Shown: positions 1-7,286 of the stretch, piece after piece
How the letters are laid out: the number at the start of each line of letters is the position of its first letter
Position numbering within the stretch: the first letter of the stretch is position 1
Origin: UBA7803 sp036381275
GTDB taxonomy: Bacteria > Pseudomonadota > Gammaproteobacteria > Pseudomonadales > Azotimanducaceae
Direction of reading: 5' to 3'
Length of the DNA: 15,675 nt
NCBI GenBank assembly: GCA_036381275.1
Contig: DASVDC010000054.1
Location: 1-15,675, forward strand
The notes under the pieces: model-generated
What the model was told of the DNA's origin: nothing
What the model saw: only the letters and a program-made list of their open reading frames with translations
Database searches by the model: none
Program-made: the position numbers and the translations under genes

Positions 1-8
1 TGGACTCA

Positions 9-47
9 CTTGTCGGCGATCGGGCCGTGGGGGCGGCCGCTCCCACC
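9..47 (-). other. Possible remnant: piece of MBL gene next to REP-like sequence
   Basis: Bases 9-30 are identical over 22 nt to bases 9215-9236, which lie inside the MBL-fold hydrolase gene and encode its HGPIADK motif (His225 region). Read on the minus strand, the copy here also encodes HGPIADK but then hits a TGA stop at once. The adjoining bases to about 47 (gcggccgctcccac) resemble part of the REP element found elsewhere in the window. This may be debris of a duplication. It could also be the tail of an unrelated sequence, since nothing left of base 1 is visible. Confidence 0.3.
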
Positions 48-68
48 GAAAGGTCCGCCAGAGATGGC

Positions 69-800
69 TCAGCCGTGCTTCCGACGGCGCAGCAGCACCA
101 GCCCGAACACGCCCATGCCGGCGAGCAGTGCCAGCGGCGACGGCTCGGAGACCGGGACCGTGGCCTGGCTCTGCTCCGTCAGCTCGAGCCAGCCCGAGTA
201 GAGCAGCCCGAACGGGTTGGCGGCGTTGGTCGTGCCGGTGCCGACCTGGAACGTGGTGAAGTACAGGAACACACTGGCGCCGTTCAGGGCGGCGATGTCT
301 TCCTCGGTGAACGTGTACTCGAAGTGCGCACGGTCCTCCGGCTCGCAGCCGGTGGGGCCCGCGGCACAGGTGTCCTGTGAGAAGTCCGGTGTCAGCAGCG
401 AGTGCAGCAGGCCGCCTTCGAACCCGGAGCCGTCGTCGAAGCGCAGATCGACTTGCGCCGTGTCGTCGGCCCACAGATCCATCACCAGGCGAGCGCCGGC
501 GGTGATGCCCTCCAGCACTTCGCGCACGAACATCAGCGGGTTCTCCACGATGCCGCCGGGCGCTTCGGCCAGCGTCGAGCCGGCCGCTCCGGTGTCGGCG
601 TAGGAGATCCACTCGGCTCCCTGCCCGTTCGGGTTGTTCGGCTGCCAGAGGCGGTGAACGGAGATGGTCTGTACGCTGCACGGCCCTCCGGCGGCGATCT
701 GGCACTGCTCGGTACCGTCTCCGGAGATGATCGGCAGCGCGTTGACGGCGGGGGCGCATGTGGTCGCCAGCAGCAACAGCAGGAACTTCGACGGCGACAT
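69..800 (-). CDS. Exported PEP-CTERM-type protein, function unknown
   Basis: A 243-aa protein with an N-terminal signal peptide: a short charged start, a run of leucines at residues 7-11, and a likely cleavage after the alanine at about residue 21. It ends in a sorting-like tail with VSEP at 217-220, a hydrophobic stretch and an RRRKHG basic end. This is the layout of PEP-CTERM proteins, which are handled by exosortase and often associated with exopolysaccharide; the usual VPEP is VSEP here. The body contains four cysteines (33, 41, 145, 152), is rich in Gly, Asp and Thr, and looks beta-rich and secreted. I recognise no enzymatic motif. The ATG at 798-800 is preceded only by a weak GAGCTG-like site. 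The gene stands alone and is divergent from the SDR gene. The tail assignment is fairly secure, the role unknown. Confidence 0.85.
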   Translation of the reverse strand: MSPSKFLLLLLATTCAPAVNALPIISGDGTEQCQIAAGGPCSVQTISVHRLWQPNNPNGQGAEWISYADTGAAGSTLAEAPGGIVENPLMFVREVLEGITAGARLVMDLWADDTAQVDLRFDDGSGFEGGLLHSLLTPDFSQDTCAAGPTGCEPEDRAHFEYTFTEEDIAALNGASVFLYFTTFQVGTGTTNAANPFGLLYSGWLELTEQSQATVPVSEPSPLALLAGMGVFGLVLLRRRKHG

Positions 801-925
801 GGTGAACAGCTCAAACTTCAGTGGCGCTCACGGTACCATGTGCAGACCGTCAGGTATTTGGCACATTGTTCTGGAGATGTAGACGGCTGACTGTCACTTG
901 TATTCGGTGGTCCGCCCCCATGCGG

Positions 926-931
926 TAGAAT
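926..931 (+). promoter_or_regulatory. Putative -10 box (TAGAAT) for the SDR gene
   Basis: TAGAAT lies 33 bases upstream of the ATG at 965, in a relatively AT-rich patch (926-950) of an otherwise GC-rich sequence. No good -35 at 17-18 bp spacing is evident; TTGTAT at 898-903 is too far away. The 801-964 interval is a divergent promoter region shared with the PEP-CTERM-type gene. Confidence 0.4.
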
Positions 932-964
932 CCCGCCCTTTATTCATTCAGCACGGAGAGCACC

Positions 965-1834
965 ATGACCTATTCGTTCGAAGGCAAAGTCGCCATCGTT
1001 ACCGGCGCCGGCGGCGGGCTCGGCCGTTGCCATGCGCTGGAGCTGGCGCGGCGCGGCGCCCGCGTGGTCGTCAACGACCTCGGCGGCGCGATGGATGGTA
1101 CCGGTGGCTCTTCGGAGGCGGCGCACGCCGTGGTCGAAGAGATCAAGGCCGCCGGCGGCGAAGCCATCGCCAACGGCGGGTCGGTGGCGGACCGGGCCGG
1201 CGCCGCCAGCATGGTGAAGGACGCCATGGACGCCTGGGGCCGGGTCGACGTGCTGATCAACAACGCCGGCATCCTGCGCGACAAGACCTTCGCGAAGATG
1301 GAGCTCGACGACTTCCAGATCGTGCTGGACGTGCATCTGATGGGATCGGTCAACGTGACCAAGGCGGTCTGGCCGATCATGCGCGAGCAGAACTACGGCC
1401 GCATCGTGATGACCACCTCACCCTCGGGCCTCTACGGCAACTTCGGACAGACCAACTACGGCGCGGCGAAGCTGGGTCTGATCGGCTTCATGAACACGCT
1501 GAAGATCGAGGGCGCGAAGAACAACATCCACACCAACGCGATCGCGCCGGTGGCGGCAACGCGCATGACCGAGAATCTGATGCCGGAGCAGGCGCTGAAG
1601 GCGCTCGGGCCCGAGCTTGTGACGCCGGCGGTGGTGTATCTGTGCACCGAAGACGCGCCGAACGGCGTGATCGTGCAGGCTCAGGGCGGGCGCTTCTCGA
1701 TGGCGGTGATCGTCGAGAACGAAGGCGTCGATCTCGGCCAGAACCCGACCGTCGAGGACGTCGCGGAGCACTTCGAGCAGATCACCGCGATGACCAACCT
1801 GAAGCCGCGCAACATGCTGCAGATCAGGGGCTGA
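965..1834 (+). CDS. SDR-family dehydrogenase, 3-hydroxyacyl-CoA/17-beta-HSD4-like
   Basis: A 289-aa short-chain dehydrogenase. It has the nucleotide-binding motif TGAGGGLG at 13-20, NNAG at 99-102 and an active site formed by Ser152 or Ser154, Tyr165 and Lys169 in the pattern SGLYGNFGQTNYGAAK. The NDLGG stretch near 37-41 and the GLYGNFGQ block are typical of the dehydrogenase domain of eukaryotic multifunctional enzyme 2 (HSD17B4) and of bacterial single-domain relatives, which oxidise 3-hydroxyacyl-CoA in beta-oxidation of fatty acids, bile acids or sterol side chains. The substrate here is inferred. The protein is longer than a minimal SDR (about 250 aa) because of a C-terminal extension, as in that subfamily. 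The ATG at 965 has a GGAG Shine-Dalgarno at 955-958. No hydratase gene is adjacent, so it appears monocistronic, ending at a REP doublet. Confidence 0.92.
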   Translation: MTYSFEGKVAIVTGAGGGLGRCHALELARRGARVVVNDLGGAMDGTGGSSEAAHAVVEEIKAAGGEAIANGGSVADRAGAASMVKDAMDAWGRVDVLINNAGILRDKTFAKMELDDFQIVLDVHLMGSVNVTKAVWPIMREQNYGRIVMTTSPSGLYGNFGQTNYGAAKLGLIGFMNTLKIEGAKNNIHTNAIAPVAATRMTENLMPEQALKALGPELVTPAVVYLCTEDAPNGVIVQAQGGRFSMAVIVENEGVDLGQNPTVEDVAEHFEQITAMTNLKPRNMLQIRG

Positions 1835-1843
1835 GCGGCCTTC

Positions 1844-1947
1844 GATGTGGGAGCGGCCTCCGATGTGGGAGCGGCCTCCGGCCGCGAATTTCTGTCCGGA
1901 TCGGGGGTGAGGGGCAAGAACATTCGCGGCCGGAGGCCGCTCCCACA
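1844..1947. repeat. REP doublet (heads outward) with an 18-bp tandem duplication of its head
   Basis: A full REP unit reads rightward at about 1864-1889. It has a GTGGGAG head followed by the palindrome GCGGCCTCCGGCCGC. An inverted copy lies at 1922-1947 with about 32 bases between. The first 18 bases (gatgtgggagcggcctcc) are directly duplicated at 1844-1861 and 1862-1879. The doublet fills the gap between the stop of the SDR gene (1834) and the stop of the convergent gene ending at 1954, and can fold into a large hairpin on either strand. It could act as a bidirectional terminator or RNA stabiliser. Confidence 0.9.
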
Positions 1948-1953
1948 GCGGGC

Positions 1954-2421
1954 TCAGCCGGGGCGGATCTCCGAGAGCGCGTGCCCGAGCGTGGCCGGGT
2001 CGACGATGTCCTCGCGGATCACCGCGAAGCCGGTCTCGACCTCCATCACGTAGTCGCCGTCCGCGCGCACTTCGTGGGGGATGCGCTGCAGCAGCAGGTC
2101 CCTGACCAGGTCGGCGTCGGCGGCGGGGACGAAGCGCTGCATCGTGTTGATCATGCCGGTCGCGCGATCGTAGATCGCGAGACCGATCCGGTACACCGGC
2201 TCCACGGGCCCGGACGTCTTCACGAGCTCGTCCTGCGCGTGCCATTCGGAATCGGGGAACCACAGACTCACGGCCAGGCCGTGCACGACCAGGCCGTGCT
2301 TGTTCCCCATCATGTATTGCCACAGCCGGAACAGGTTGTGCTCGACGAAGCGGACGCTGGGATCCCCGTCACGGTTGGTGACCTCACAGCGTACCAGGAG
2401 CTGTCGCTGGCTTTCGGGCAC
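1954..2421 (-). CDS. Conserved-looking hypothetical protein, 155 aa
   Basis: A 155-aa soluble protein that I do not recognise. It is acidic-leaning, has no signal peptide or membrane segment, and is rich in Val, Asp and Arg. Visible blocks are FVEHNLFRLWQYMMGNKHGL (about 25-44) and GLAIYDRATGMINTMQRFVP near the middle, compatible with a small alpha/beta domain. The start used is GTG at 2419-2421, because the frame closes at a TGA (2449-2451) ten codons upstream and no ATG lies between; GAGAG sits about 9 bases before the GTG. It is divergent from the methyltransferase at 2504 and convergent on the SDR gene across a REP doublet. That it is a gene rests on the frame, the non-shadow composition and the tight fit between neighbours. 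Confidence 0.7.
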   Translation of the reverse strand: MPESQRQLLVRCEVTNRDGDPSVRFVEHNLFRLWQYMMGNKHGLVVHGLAVSLWFPDSEWHAQDELVKTSGPVEPVYRIGLAIYDRATGMINTMQRFVPAADADLVRDLLLQRIPHEVRADGDYVMEVETGFAVIREDIVDPATLGHALSEIRPG

Positions 2422-2452
2422 GGCATTGCGCTCTCGTTTCGACTCCGGTCAG

Positions 2453-2458
2453 TATAGG
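2453..2458 (+). promoter_or_regulatory. Possible -10 box (TATAGG) for the rightward methyltransferase
   Basis: TATAGG lies in the 82-bp divergent gap. It would place a transcript start near 2465, which supports translation from the GTG at 2504 (GGAG at 2491-2494) over the GTG at 2465. No convincing -35 is seen at the expected spacing. Confidence 0.25.
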
Positions 2459-2503
2459 CGCTTCGTGACGACTGCGTCGTCCCGGGCAGCGGAGATTCGT
2501 GAC

Positions 2504-3118
2504 GTGCAACTCCCCGTCGATCCGGAATCCATCAGGGGCTTCCTGCATCCCGACGAGGGCTGGCGCCTGTTCGAGCTCGCACTCGACGCGGCGGTGCACG
2601 GGCCGTGCCTCGAGGTCGGCAGCTATTGCGGCAAGTCCACCGTCTATCTGGGCACCGCCTGCCGCGAGCGTGGCCAATTGCTTTTCGCGGTGGATCACCA
2701 CCGCGGCTCCGAGGAGCACCAGCCCGGCGAGGCCTACCACGACCCGACATTGCTCGATGTGCGCAGCGGCAGAGTGGATTCGTTACCGCTGTTTCGCGAA
2801 ACGCTGGAGCGCGCCGGGCTGGAGGACACGGTGGTGCCGCTCGTCACCACGTCCGCGCTCGCGTCGCGCCACTGGCTCACGCCGCTGTCGCTGGTGTTCA
2901 TCGACGGGGGCCACAGCCGCGAAGCGGCGCTCACCGACTACCGCGCGTGGGCGCCGCACGTGCGGCCAGGCGGGTTCCTCGCGATCCACGATCTGTTTCC
3001 GGACCCCGCCGACGGCGGACAGGCGCCGATCGAGATCTATCGGCTGGCGCTAGCGTCGGGACTGTACGCGGAGCTGCCCGGCACTCGGACGCTCGGCGTG
3101 CTGCAGCGCATCGGCTGA
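2504..3118 (+). CDS. Class I SAM-dependent methyltransferase (Methyltransf_24-like)
   Basis: A 204-aa protein with a Rossmann SAM-binding core: LEVGSYCGKST at 36-46 (motif I), AVDHH at 62-66 (acidic end of strand 2), FIDGGHS at 122-128 and GGFLAIHD at 146-153. The FIDGGHS/GGxxxxHD pair is characteristic of the methyltransferase-24 group that sits in O-antigen, lipooligosaccharide and capsule clusters. The acceptor is unknown. The GTG at 2504 is chosen because GGAG (2491-2494) lies 9 bases upstream; GTG at 2465 is an in-frame alternative adding 13 residues, and an ATG at 2300 would overrun the divergent gene. Its last 69 bp overlap the end of the six-hairpin gene on the other strand. The neighbourhood suggests work on the same glycan or lipid as the leftward GT4 cluster. 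Confidence 0.85.
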   Translation: MQLPVDPESIRGFLHPDEGWRLFELALDAAVHGPCLEVGSYCGKSTVYLGTACRERGQLLFAVDHHRGSEEHQPGEAYHDPTLLDVRSGRVDSLPLFRETLERAGLEDTVVPLVTTSALASRHWLTPLSLVFIDGGHSREAALTDYRAWAPHVRPGGFLAIHDLFPDPADGGQAPIEIYRLALASGLYAELPGTRTLGVLQRIG

Positions 3119-4120
3119 ATCGAAGTCGTGCCGGATGAAGAGCCCGGAGGCCGGTGTGATCCGCTTCAGCGCGTCCGCGGCGAGCAGCACCGCGCCGGCC
3201 GTCCAGGTGGGCCGCTCGTCGGGCCAAAGCACGTCGTCCTCGAAGGCGTGGCCCGTCCACCAGGAACCGTCTTCCGCCTGGTAGCGGCGCAGGTCGTCGA
3301 ACAGCTGCTGTGCCCGGTGGCGGGTGCCGGCGGCGATGCAGGCCATCGCGAGCTCACAGGTCTCCGCGACCGTCACCCAGGGCCGGTCCGATACGCAGCG
3401 GCAACCGAGCCCCGGCTCGACGAAGGTGTTCCAGCGCCGATCCAGGCGCCGGCGCGCCGCCTCGCCGCGGATCAGGCCCGTCAGCACCGGATAGAACCAG
3501 TCCATCGAGTAGCGGGACTTGCTCGGCCAGGTACGGTCGAACTGCTCGGGCCGCTGCAGCAGGCATTCCCCGAGCCGGCGGCGCGCCTCCACGATCCGCC
3601 GCGGGTCTTCGCCGAGCTCCGCTGCGATCAGTGCCGCGCACTCGAGACTCTTGTAGATGGAGCTGCACCCGGTGACCAGCGCGTCCCGACTGATGCCCTT
3701 GCGGGTGTCGAGCGCCCAGTAGATCTCTCCGGTGGGCGCCTGCAGGCGCAGCACGAACGCGATCGCCGCCTGCACCGTCGGCCACAGCTCGGCGAGGAAC
3801 CGGTGATCGCCGGTGATCAGATGATGGTGCCAGACACCGGTCGCCACGTACGCGACGAAGTTGCTCTCGGCGCGGGTGCCGTCGATCACCGCGCCGTCAC
3901 GGTAGGCGGCCATCCACGAGCCGTCGCCGCGCTGATGACGCGCGAGCCAGCGCAGCGCTGCGCGGGCCTCTTCGAGGAATCCCGCCACCGACAGGCCCAT
4001 TGCCGCTTCCACGTGGTCCCACGGATCGAGGATCCCGCCGGGAAACCAGGGGATTGCCCCGCTCGGCAGCTGGACCTGACGGATATAGCGGGCGGTGGCT
4101 TTCAGGTAGCCGGATCTCAC
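3050..4120 (-). CDS. Six-hairpin / prenyltransferase-squalene-cyclase-repeat-like protein
   Basis: A 356-aa, probably soluble, all-alpha protein with repeated turn motifs of the alpha/alpha-toroid fold: QLPSGAIPWFPGG at 17-29 followed by DPWDHVEAAMGL, then HQRGDGSW at 62-69, a further LQAPTGEIYWALD block, and YQAEDGSWWTG late in the chain. Such QxxxGSW-type repeats occur in squalene/prenyltransferase-like proteins and in six-hairpin glycosidases; no classic DxDD cyclase motif is seen. A glycan- or lipid-linked role is inferred from context. The start GTG (4118-4120) overlaps the TGA of the upstream methyltransferase as GTGA, indicating translational coupling. The C-terminus past ADALKRITPASG looks non-conserved and overlaps the convergent methyltransferase gene, so an ancestral stop may have been lost. 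The cellular role is unknown. Confidence 0.8.
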   Translation of the reverse strand: MRSGYLKATARYIRQVQLPSGAIPWFPGGILDPWDHVEAAMGLSVAGFLEEARAALRWLARHQRGDGSWMAAYRDGAVIDGTRAESNFVAYVATGVWHHHLITGDHRFLAELWPTVQAAIAFVLRLQAPTGEIYWALDTRKGISRDALVTGCSSIYKSLECAALIAAELGEDPRRIVEARRRLGECLLQRPEQFDRTWPSKSRYSMDWFYPVLTGLIRGEAARRRLDRRWNTFVEPGLGCRCVSDRPWVTVAETCELAMACIAAGTRHRAQQLFDDLRRYQAEDGSWWTGHAFEDDVLWPDERPTWTAGAVLLAADALKRITPASGLFIRHDFDSADALQHAERPSAGQLRVQSRR

Positions 4121-4845
4121 GAGCCGGCACGGGCCGCGTTGCGGGTGAAGTACAGCACCAGGCTCTTGCCGAGAAGCGGGTTCAGCAGGCGGTCGAGCAG
4201 ACGCGTGATCCAGGGCCGGCGCATCAGATCCCAGACCAGCAGGCGGTGATAGAGGCGCACCGGCAAGGTGTCTTCACCGCGCTTCCACAACAGGCAGCGC
4301 AGCCACCAGTAGGGCACGTGAAGACTGTGCGCCCAGTGCCGGTGGAAGCGATGCAGGCCATGCGCTTCCACCGCGCGGCGCAGCTCGCCGGCCCTGAAGA
4401 TCCGCACATGTCCGCCTTCTACCCGGTGGTATTCGTCAGAGAGCTGCCAGCACACCCATTCCGGGACGAAGCGCGGCACGCTGACCGCGAGCACGCCGCC
4501 CGGCTTCAGCACGCGGCGGATCTCGGCGAGCATGCGGCGGTAGTCGGGCACGTGCTCGAGCACCTCGGCGCAGATCACCCGATCGAAGCTGCCATCGGGG
4601 AACGGTAGCTCCAGCCCGCTGCCGCGTACCCACCCGAGCGAGCGGCCGTCGTCCGGCGGGTCGAACTCGTGCGCCCGCGCAGCGGCGGTGGCGAGGTCGG
4701 GCGCCGAGAGATCGACGCCCACCACGTGTACCGGTGCTTCGAGCCACGCGCTGATCGCGTGACGGCCCTGGCCGCAACCGAGATCGAGCACGCGCTGACC
4801 CGGCGCCAGGTGCATGCGGCGGAAGTCGATCGTTGTGAGGCTCAT
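4117..4845 (-). CDS. Class I SAM-dependent methyltransferase (Methyltransf_11-like)
   Basis: A 242-aa protein with a standard class I fold: VLDLGCGQGRH at 19-29, VGVDLS at 42-47, FDRVICAEVLEHV at 87-99 and VLKPGG at 112-117. This subgroup methylates small molecules, quinone precursors, sugars or lipids; the acceptor cannot be read from sequence. The C-terminal third (from about 130) is rich in Trp, Arg and Leu with several short hydrophobic stretches and could bind membrane or lipid. The ATG at 4843-4845 overlaps the GT4 stop as ATGA, and its own TGA overlaps the next gene's GTG, so it is the middle member of a coupled trio. The frame stays open far upstream only as a shadow of the GT4 gene. 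Confidence 0.9.
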   Translation of the reverse strand: MSLTTIDFRRMHLAPGQRVLDLGCGQGRHAISAWLEAPVHVVGVDLSAPDLATAAARAHEFDPPDDGRSLGWVRGSGLELPFPDGSFDRVICAEVLEHVPDYRRMLAEIRRVLKPGGVLAVSVPRFVPEWVCWQLSDEYHRVEGGHVRIFRAGELRRAVEAHGLHRFHRHWAHSLHVPYWWLRCLLWKRGEDTLPVRLYHRLLVWDLMRRPWITRLLDRLLNPLLGKSLVLYFTRNAARAGS

Positions 4846-6146
4846 CCGCCGGCTCCAACCATTACCAGCGCGCGGCGCGTGCGCTCGGCGATCACGTCCC
4901 GATACAGGGCGCCGAGCGCCGCGGCGGCACGGGTCCAGCAGAAGCGCTCGACGATGCGCTGACGGCCGCGGCGCCCGAGGTGTTCGCGTGCTCGCGGATC
5001 TTTCAGCAGTTCGGCTATGGCCCGGGCCAGCGCGCCGGCGTCGCGTGCGGGCACCACGATGCCCGCATCGCCCACCACCTCCGGCAGCGCGCCGCCGTCG
5101 GTGGAGACGACCGGGATGCCACAGGCCATCGCCTCGCCCGCCGGCAGGCCGAAGCCCTCGTACTCCGACGGTACCACGGCCAACACCGAGCGGGCATACA
5201 GCGCGCGGAACTCCGCCGCCGAGACGCCGTGCTGGAAGCGGATGCGGTGGCGCACGCCGAGCCGGTCGATCAGCTTGTCGGTGGCGCCGCCGGGCTTCGG
5301 CTTGCCGACGAACACGAGCTTGAGATCGGGAAATTCGCGGCACAGGTCGGCGAACGCCGGAATCAGATACTGCGTACCCTTCAGCGGCTGATCCGCGCTC
5401 GCGGTGGTGATGATCTGCCACGGATCGCGCTCGACCGTCGGCTCCGGCCGGAAGATCTCCGTGTCGATGCCGTTGTGGATCACGTGTATCCGCTCCGGAG
5501 CAATTCCGAACGCGGCGCAGATGTCGCGCTTCGAGCGCTCGCTGACGGTGACGATATGGCGCAGGCGCCGGGCGACGCGGCTCTGCATGCGCAGGAAGTG
5601 GTGCCAGCGCCGGATCAGCAGGCGGTGCATCCAGTCGCTCGCGTGTGCCAGCGCGATGTCGCGGTCCAGGGTGATCGGGTGATGGATGGTCGTCACCAGC
5701 GGGATCCCGCGCTCCTGGAGCGCCAACGTGCCCCACGACAGACTCTGATTGTCGTGCACCACGTCGTAGCGCTGGCCGCGGCCGGCGGTGAGGTGCTTCA
5801 CGAGCCGGCGGCCGAACGTGTAGGGCTCCGGGAAGCCTCCGGTCAGCATCGAGAACCATTCGAACGTGTCGGTGAACGACTTGAGGTGCCGTGGGCGCAG
5901 TGCGGTCACGTGATTCGGCGCGGCGAACAGATTCAGACCCGGCAGCTCGACCAGACGCACCGGAGGCTCGAGCTCCGGATACGGCTCGCCGGAGATGACA
6001 TCGACGTCGTGGCCGGCTTCAGCGAGGCTGCGCGAAACGTACTTGAGATAAATGCCTTGGCCGCCGCTGTACGGATTGCTGCGATAGCCGAGCAAGGCTA
6101 TTCGGAGCGGTGTCTGGAACGATGCGGCAGAAGGGGTCTCGGGCAT
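4842..6146 (-). CDS. GT4-family glycosyltransferase (GT-B fold)
   Basis: A 434-aa retaining-type GT-B enzyme. The N-domain begins at LRIALLG (14-20) with a glycine-rich SGGQG loop at 27-31. The C-domain has HNGID at 224-228, PLKG at 254-257 and the nucleotide-sugar signature around EYEGFGLPAGE, whose two glutamates (E330, E338) form the EX7E motif. GT4 enzymes transfer a sugar from an NDP-sugar to a lipid or growing glycan at the inner membrane; donor and acceptor are not predictable here. The ATG at 6144-6146 is the first sensible start before the fold. No clear Shine-Dalgarno is seen, and the start codon lies in one arm of an inverted repeat (6146-6171). It is first in a three-gene leftward unit with 4-base overlaps. 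Confidence 0.93.
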   Translation of the reverse strand: MPETPSAASFQTPLRIALLGYRSNPYSGGQGIYLKYVSRSLAEAGHDVDVISGEPYPELEPPVRLVELPGLNLFAAPNHVTALRPRHLKSFTDTFEWFSMLTGGFPEPYTFGRRLVKHLTAGRGQRYDVVHDNQSLSWGTLALQERGIPLVTTIHHPITLDRDIALAHASDWMHRLLIRRWHHFLRMQSRVARRLRHIVTVSERSKRDICAAFGIAPERIHVIHNGIDTEIFRPEPTVERDPWQIITTASADQPLKGTQYLIPAFADLCREFPDLKLVFVGKPKPGGATDKLIDRLGVRHRIRFQHGVSAAEFRALYARSVLAVVPSEYEGFGLPAGEAMACGIPVVSTDGGALPEVVGDAGIVVPARDAGALARAIAELLKDPRAREHLGRRGRQRIVERFCWTRAAAALGALYRDVIAERTRRALVMVGAGG

Positions 6147-6171
6147 TCGGCTTTGCGGGCAAAAAGCCGAA
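6146..6171 (-). promoter_or_regulatory. 9-bp inverted repeat at the GT4 start: operator or leader hairpin
   Basis: TTCGGCTTT at 6146-6154 and AAAGCCGAA at 6163-6171 are perfect inverted repeats separated by 8 bases. One arm ends in the A of the GT4 ATG. TACACT, a possible -10 on the minus strand, lies just upstream (6172-6177). If transcription starts there, about half of the repeat is in the RNA and it would act mainly as a DNA operator; with a longer transcript it could mask the start codon. Confidence 0.4.
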
Positions 6172-6244
6172 AGTGTAGGGGTCCGAGGCGAAGACCGCCA
6201 CCGAGGGCGGGGCCCCCGGCTGGCCTACGGCAGGGGGTGATCGT

Positions 6245-7177
6245 TCAGTCGTTACTCACCGCGATCTGCGGCTTCGCGGGAGGCGGGGGCGTACGGGCGT
6301 TCAGCTCGTCGAGGCTGCGGGGCAGCACGGCATCGCTGCCGATCCGCAGCGTGTTGCCGTGGCGGGCGCCGTGCAGGTGCCGGATCAGGTTCGCGATCCA
6401 CTGCTCGCCCTCGGGGGTCCGGGTCAGGTAGTCGAGCGCCGGCGGCAGGTAGGGGTAGACGTGCCGATAGAAGAAGGTCGGAAAGTTGGCGCGCAGCTCC
6501 GCCGGATTCTGGTAGCCGAGGCGCTCCGCATCGCCGGTCTCCACCATCTCGACGAACAGGCGCGCCTGCTTCATCGGGTAGTTCGGGTCCGCCATCTGGC
6601 CGATCAGGTCGGCGGCCCGCACCAGCGCGCCGATGCTGTCGCGCTGCTGGTAGAAGGATTCCTCCGGCACCGGGAAGCGGGTCATCTCGATCAGCGACGC
6701 CACCATCGCTCCGTCGATCACCGGGTCGCCCGCGAAGCGCTCGATGACGAACATCCGACCGCGAGCCACGTGATAAGGCATCATGAACGCGTCGGTCGCG
6801 CCGGGCGGCGGCGTCACGCGGCGGCCGGTTTCGTCCGCCAGGTAGGCGCCTTCCTGATCGTCCTTCAGCAGCCCGCGCACGTAGCCGAGATCGTGGAACA
6901 GCAGCGCGACCACGGCCTGCAGCCAGGTGCTCGGCGGGACGTCGCCGCGGGCGATCTGACGGCCGCGCAGGATCGCGATGCCGGCGTCGGTGACCAGCAG
7001 CGTGTGTTCGAGATCGTGGTAGGGGCAGTCGCAGCCGCGCAGAGTCAGCAGCGCCGTGCGCGCAGCACGCTCCAGGCCGGCCTCGAGGTCGGCACTGAGA
7101 TCGGGGTAGATCTCGCGGTACGCCTGTCGCGCGGCACTGACGAAGGCATCGATCAGCACCCGATTCGCATCGAACAT
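6245..7177 (-). CDS. HD-domain metal-dependent phosphohydrolase-like protein
   Basis: A 310-aa protein with the metal-binding pattern of the HD superfamily: CPYHDLEHT at 51-59 (His54, His58), FHDLGYVRG at 94-102 (His95-Asp96), and a conserved-looking GATDAFMMPYHVARG block at 126-140 with His136. HD proteins hydrolyse phosphate esters or cyclic nucleotides; there is no PDE or GGDEF partner domain, so the substrate is unknown. The Pro-rich last 20 residues look disordered. The ATG at 7175-7177 is preferred because the frame upstream (to 7315) encodes a low-complexity Arg/Pro/His stretch over the promoter region. It is divergent from metR with a 163-bp gap, so MetR could influence both, but no functional link to methionine is evident. 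Confidence 0.85.
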   Translation of the reverse strand: MFDANRVLIDAFVSAARQAYREIYPDLSADLEAGLERAARTALLTLRGCDCPYHDLEHTLLVTDAGIAILRGRQIARGDVPPSTWLQAVVALLFHDLGYVRGLLKDDQEGAYLADETGRRVTPPPGATDAFMMPYHVARGRMFVIERFAGDPVIDGAMVASLIEMTRFPVPEESFYQQRDSIGALVRAADLIGQMADPNYPMKQARLFVEMVETGDAERLGYQNPAELRANFPTFFYRHVYPYLPPALDYLTRTPEGEQWIANLIRHLHGARHGNTLRIGSDAVLPRSLDELNARTPPPPAKPQIAVSND

Positions 7178-7286
7178 GAGCAATGGCCTAACCAGTTCCG
7201 GAGAGTCTATGCCGGTCGCCGGCCGGGGAGTGTGCGCCGAAGCACACTTTCCGGCCCGTGGACGACCGTGACAGGCCCGCGGTGGA

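Noticed and set aside
860..880. Sigma-54-like site (TGGCAC...) in the first divergent gap
   Set aside because: The -12 element does not have the required GC at the correct spacing (TG instead of GC).
898..2457. Long rightward open frame of 519 codons across the SDR gene and REP region
   Set aside because: It is an Arg/Gly-rich shadow of the SDR gene in another frame, crosses the REP doublet and the oppositely oriented 155-aa gene, and shows no domain.
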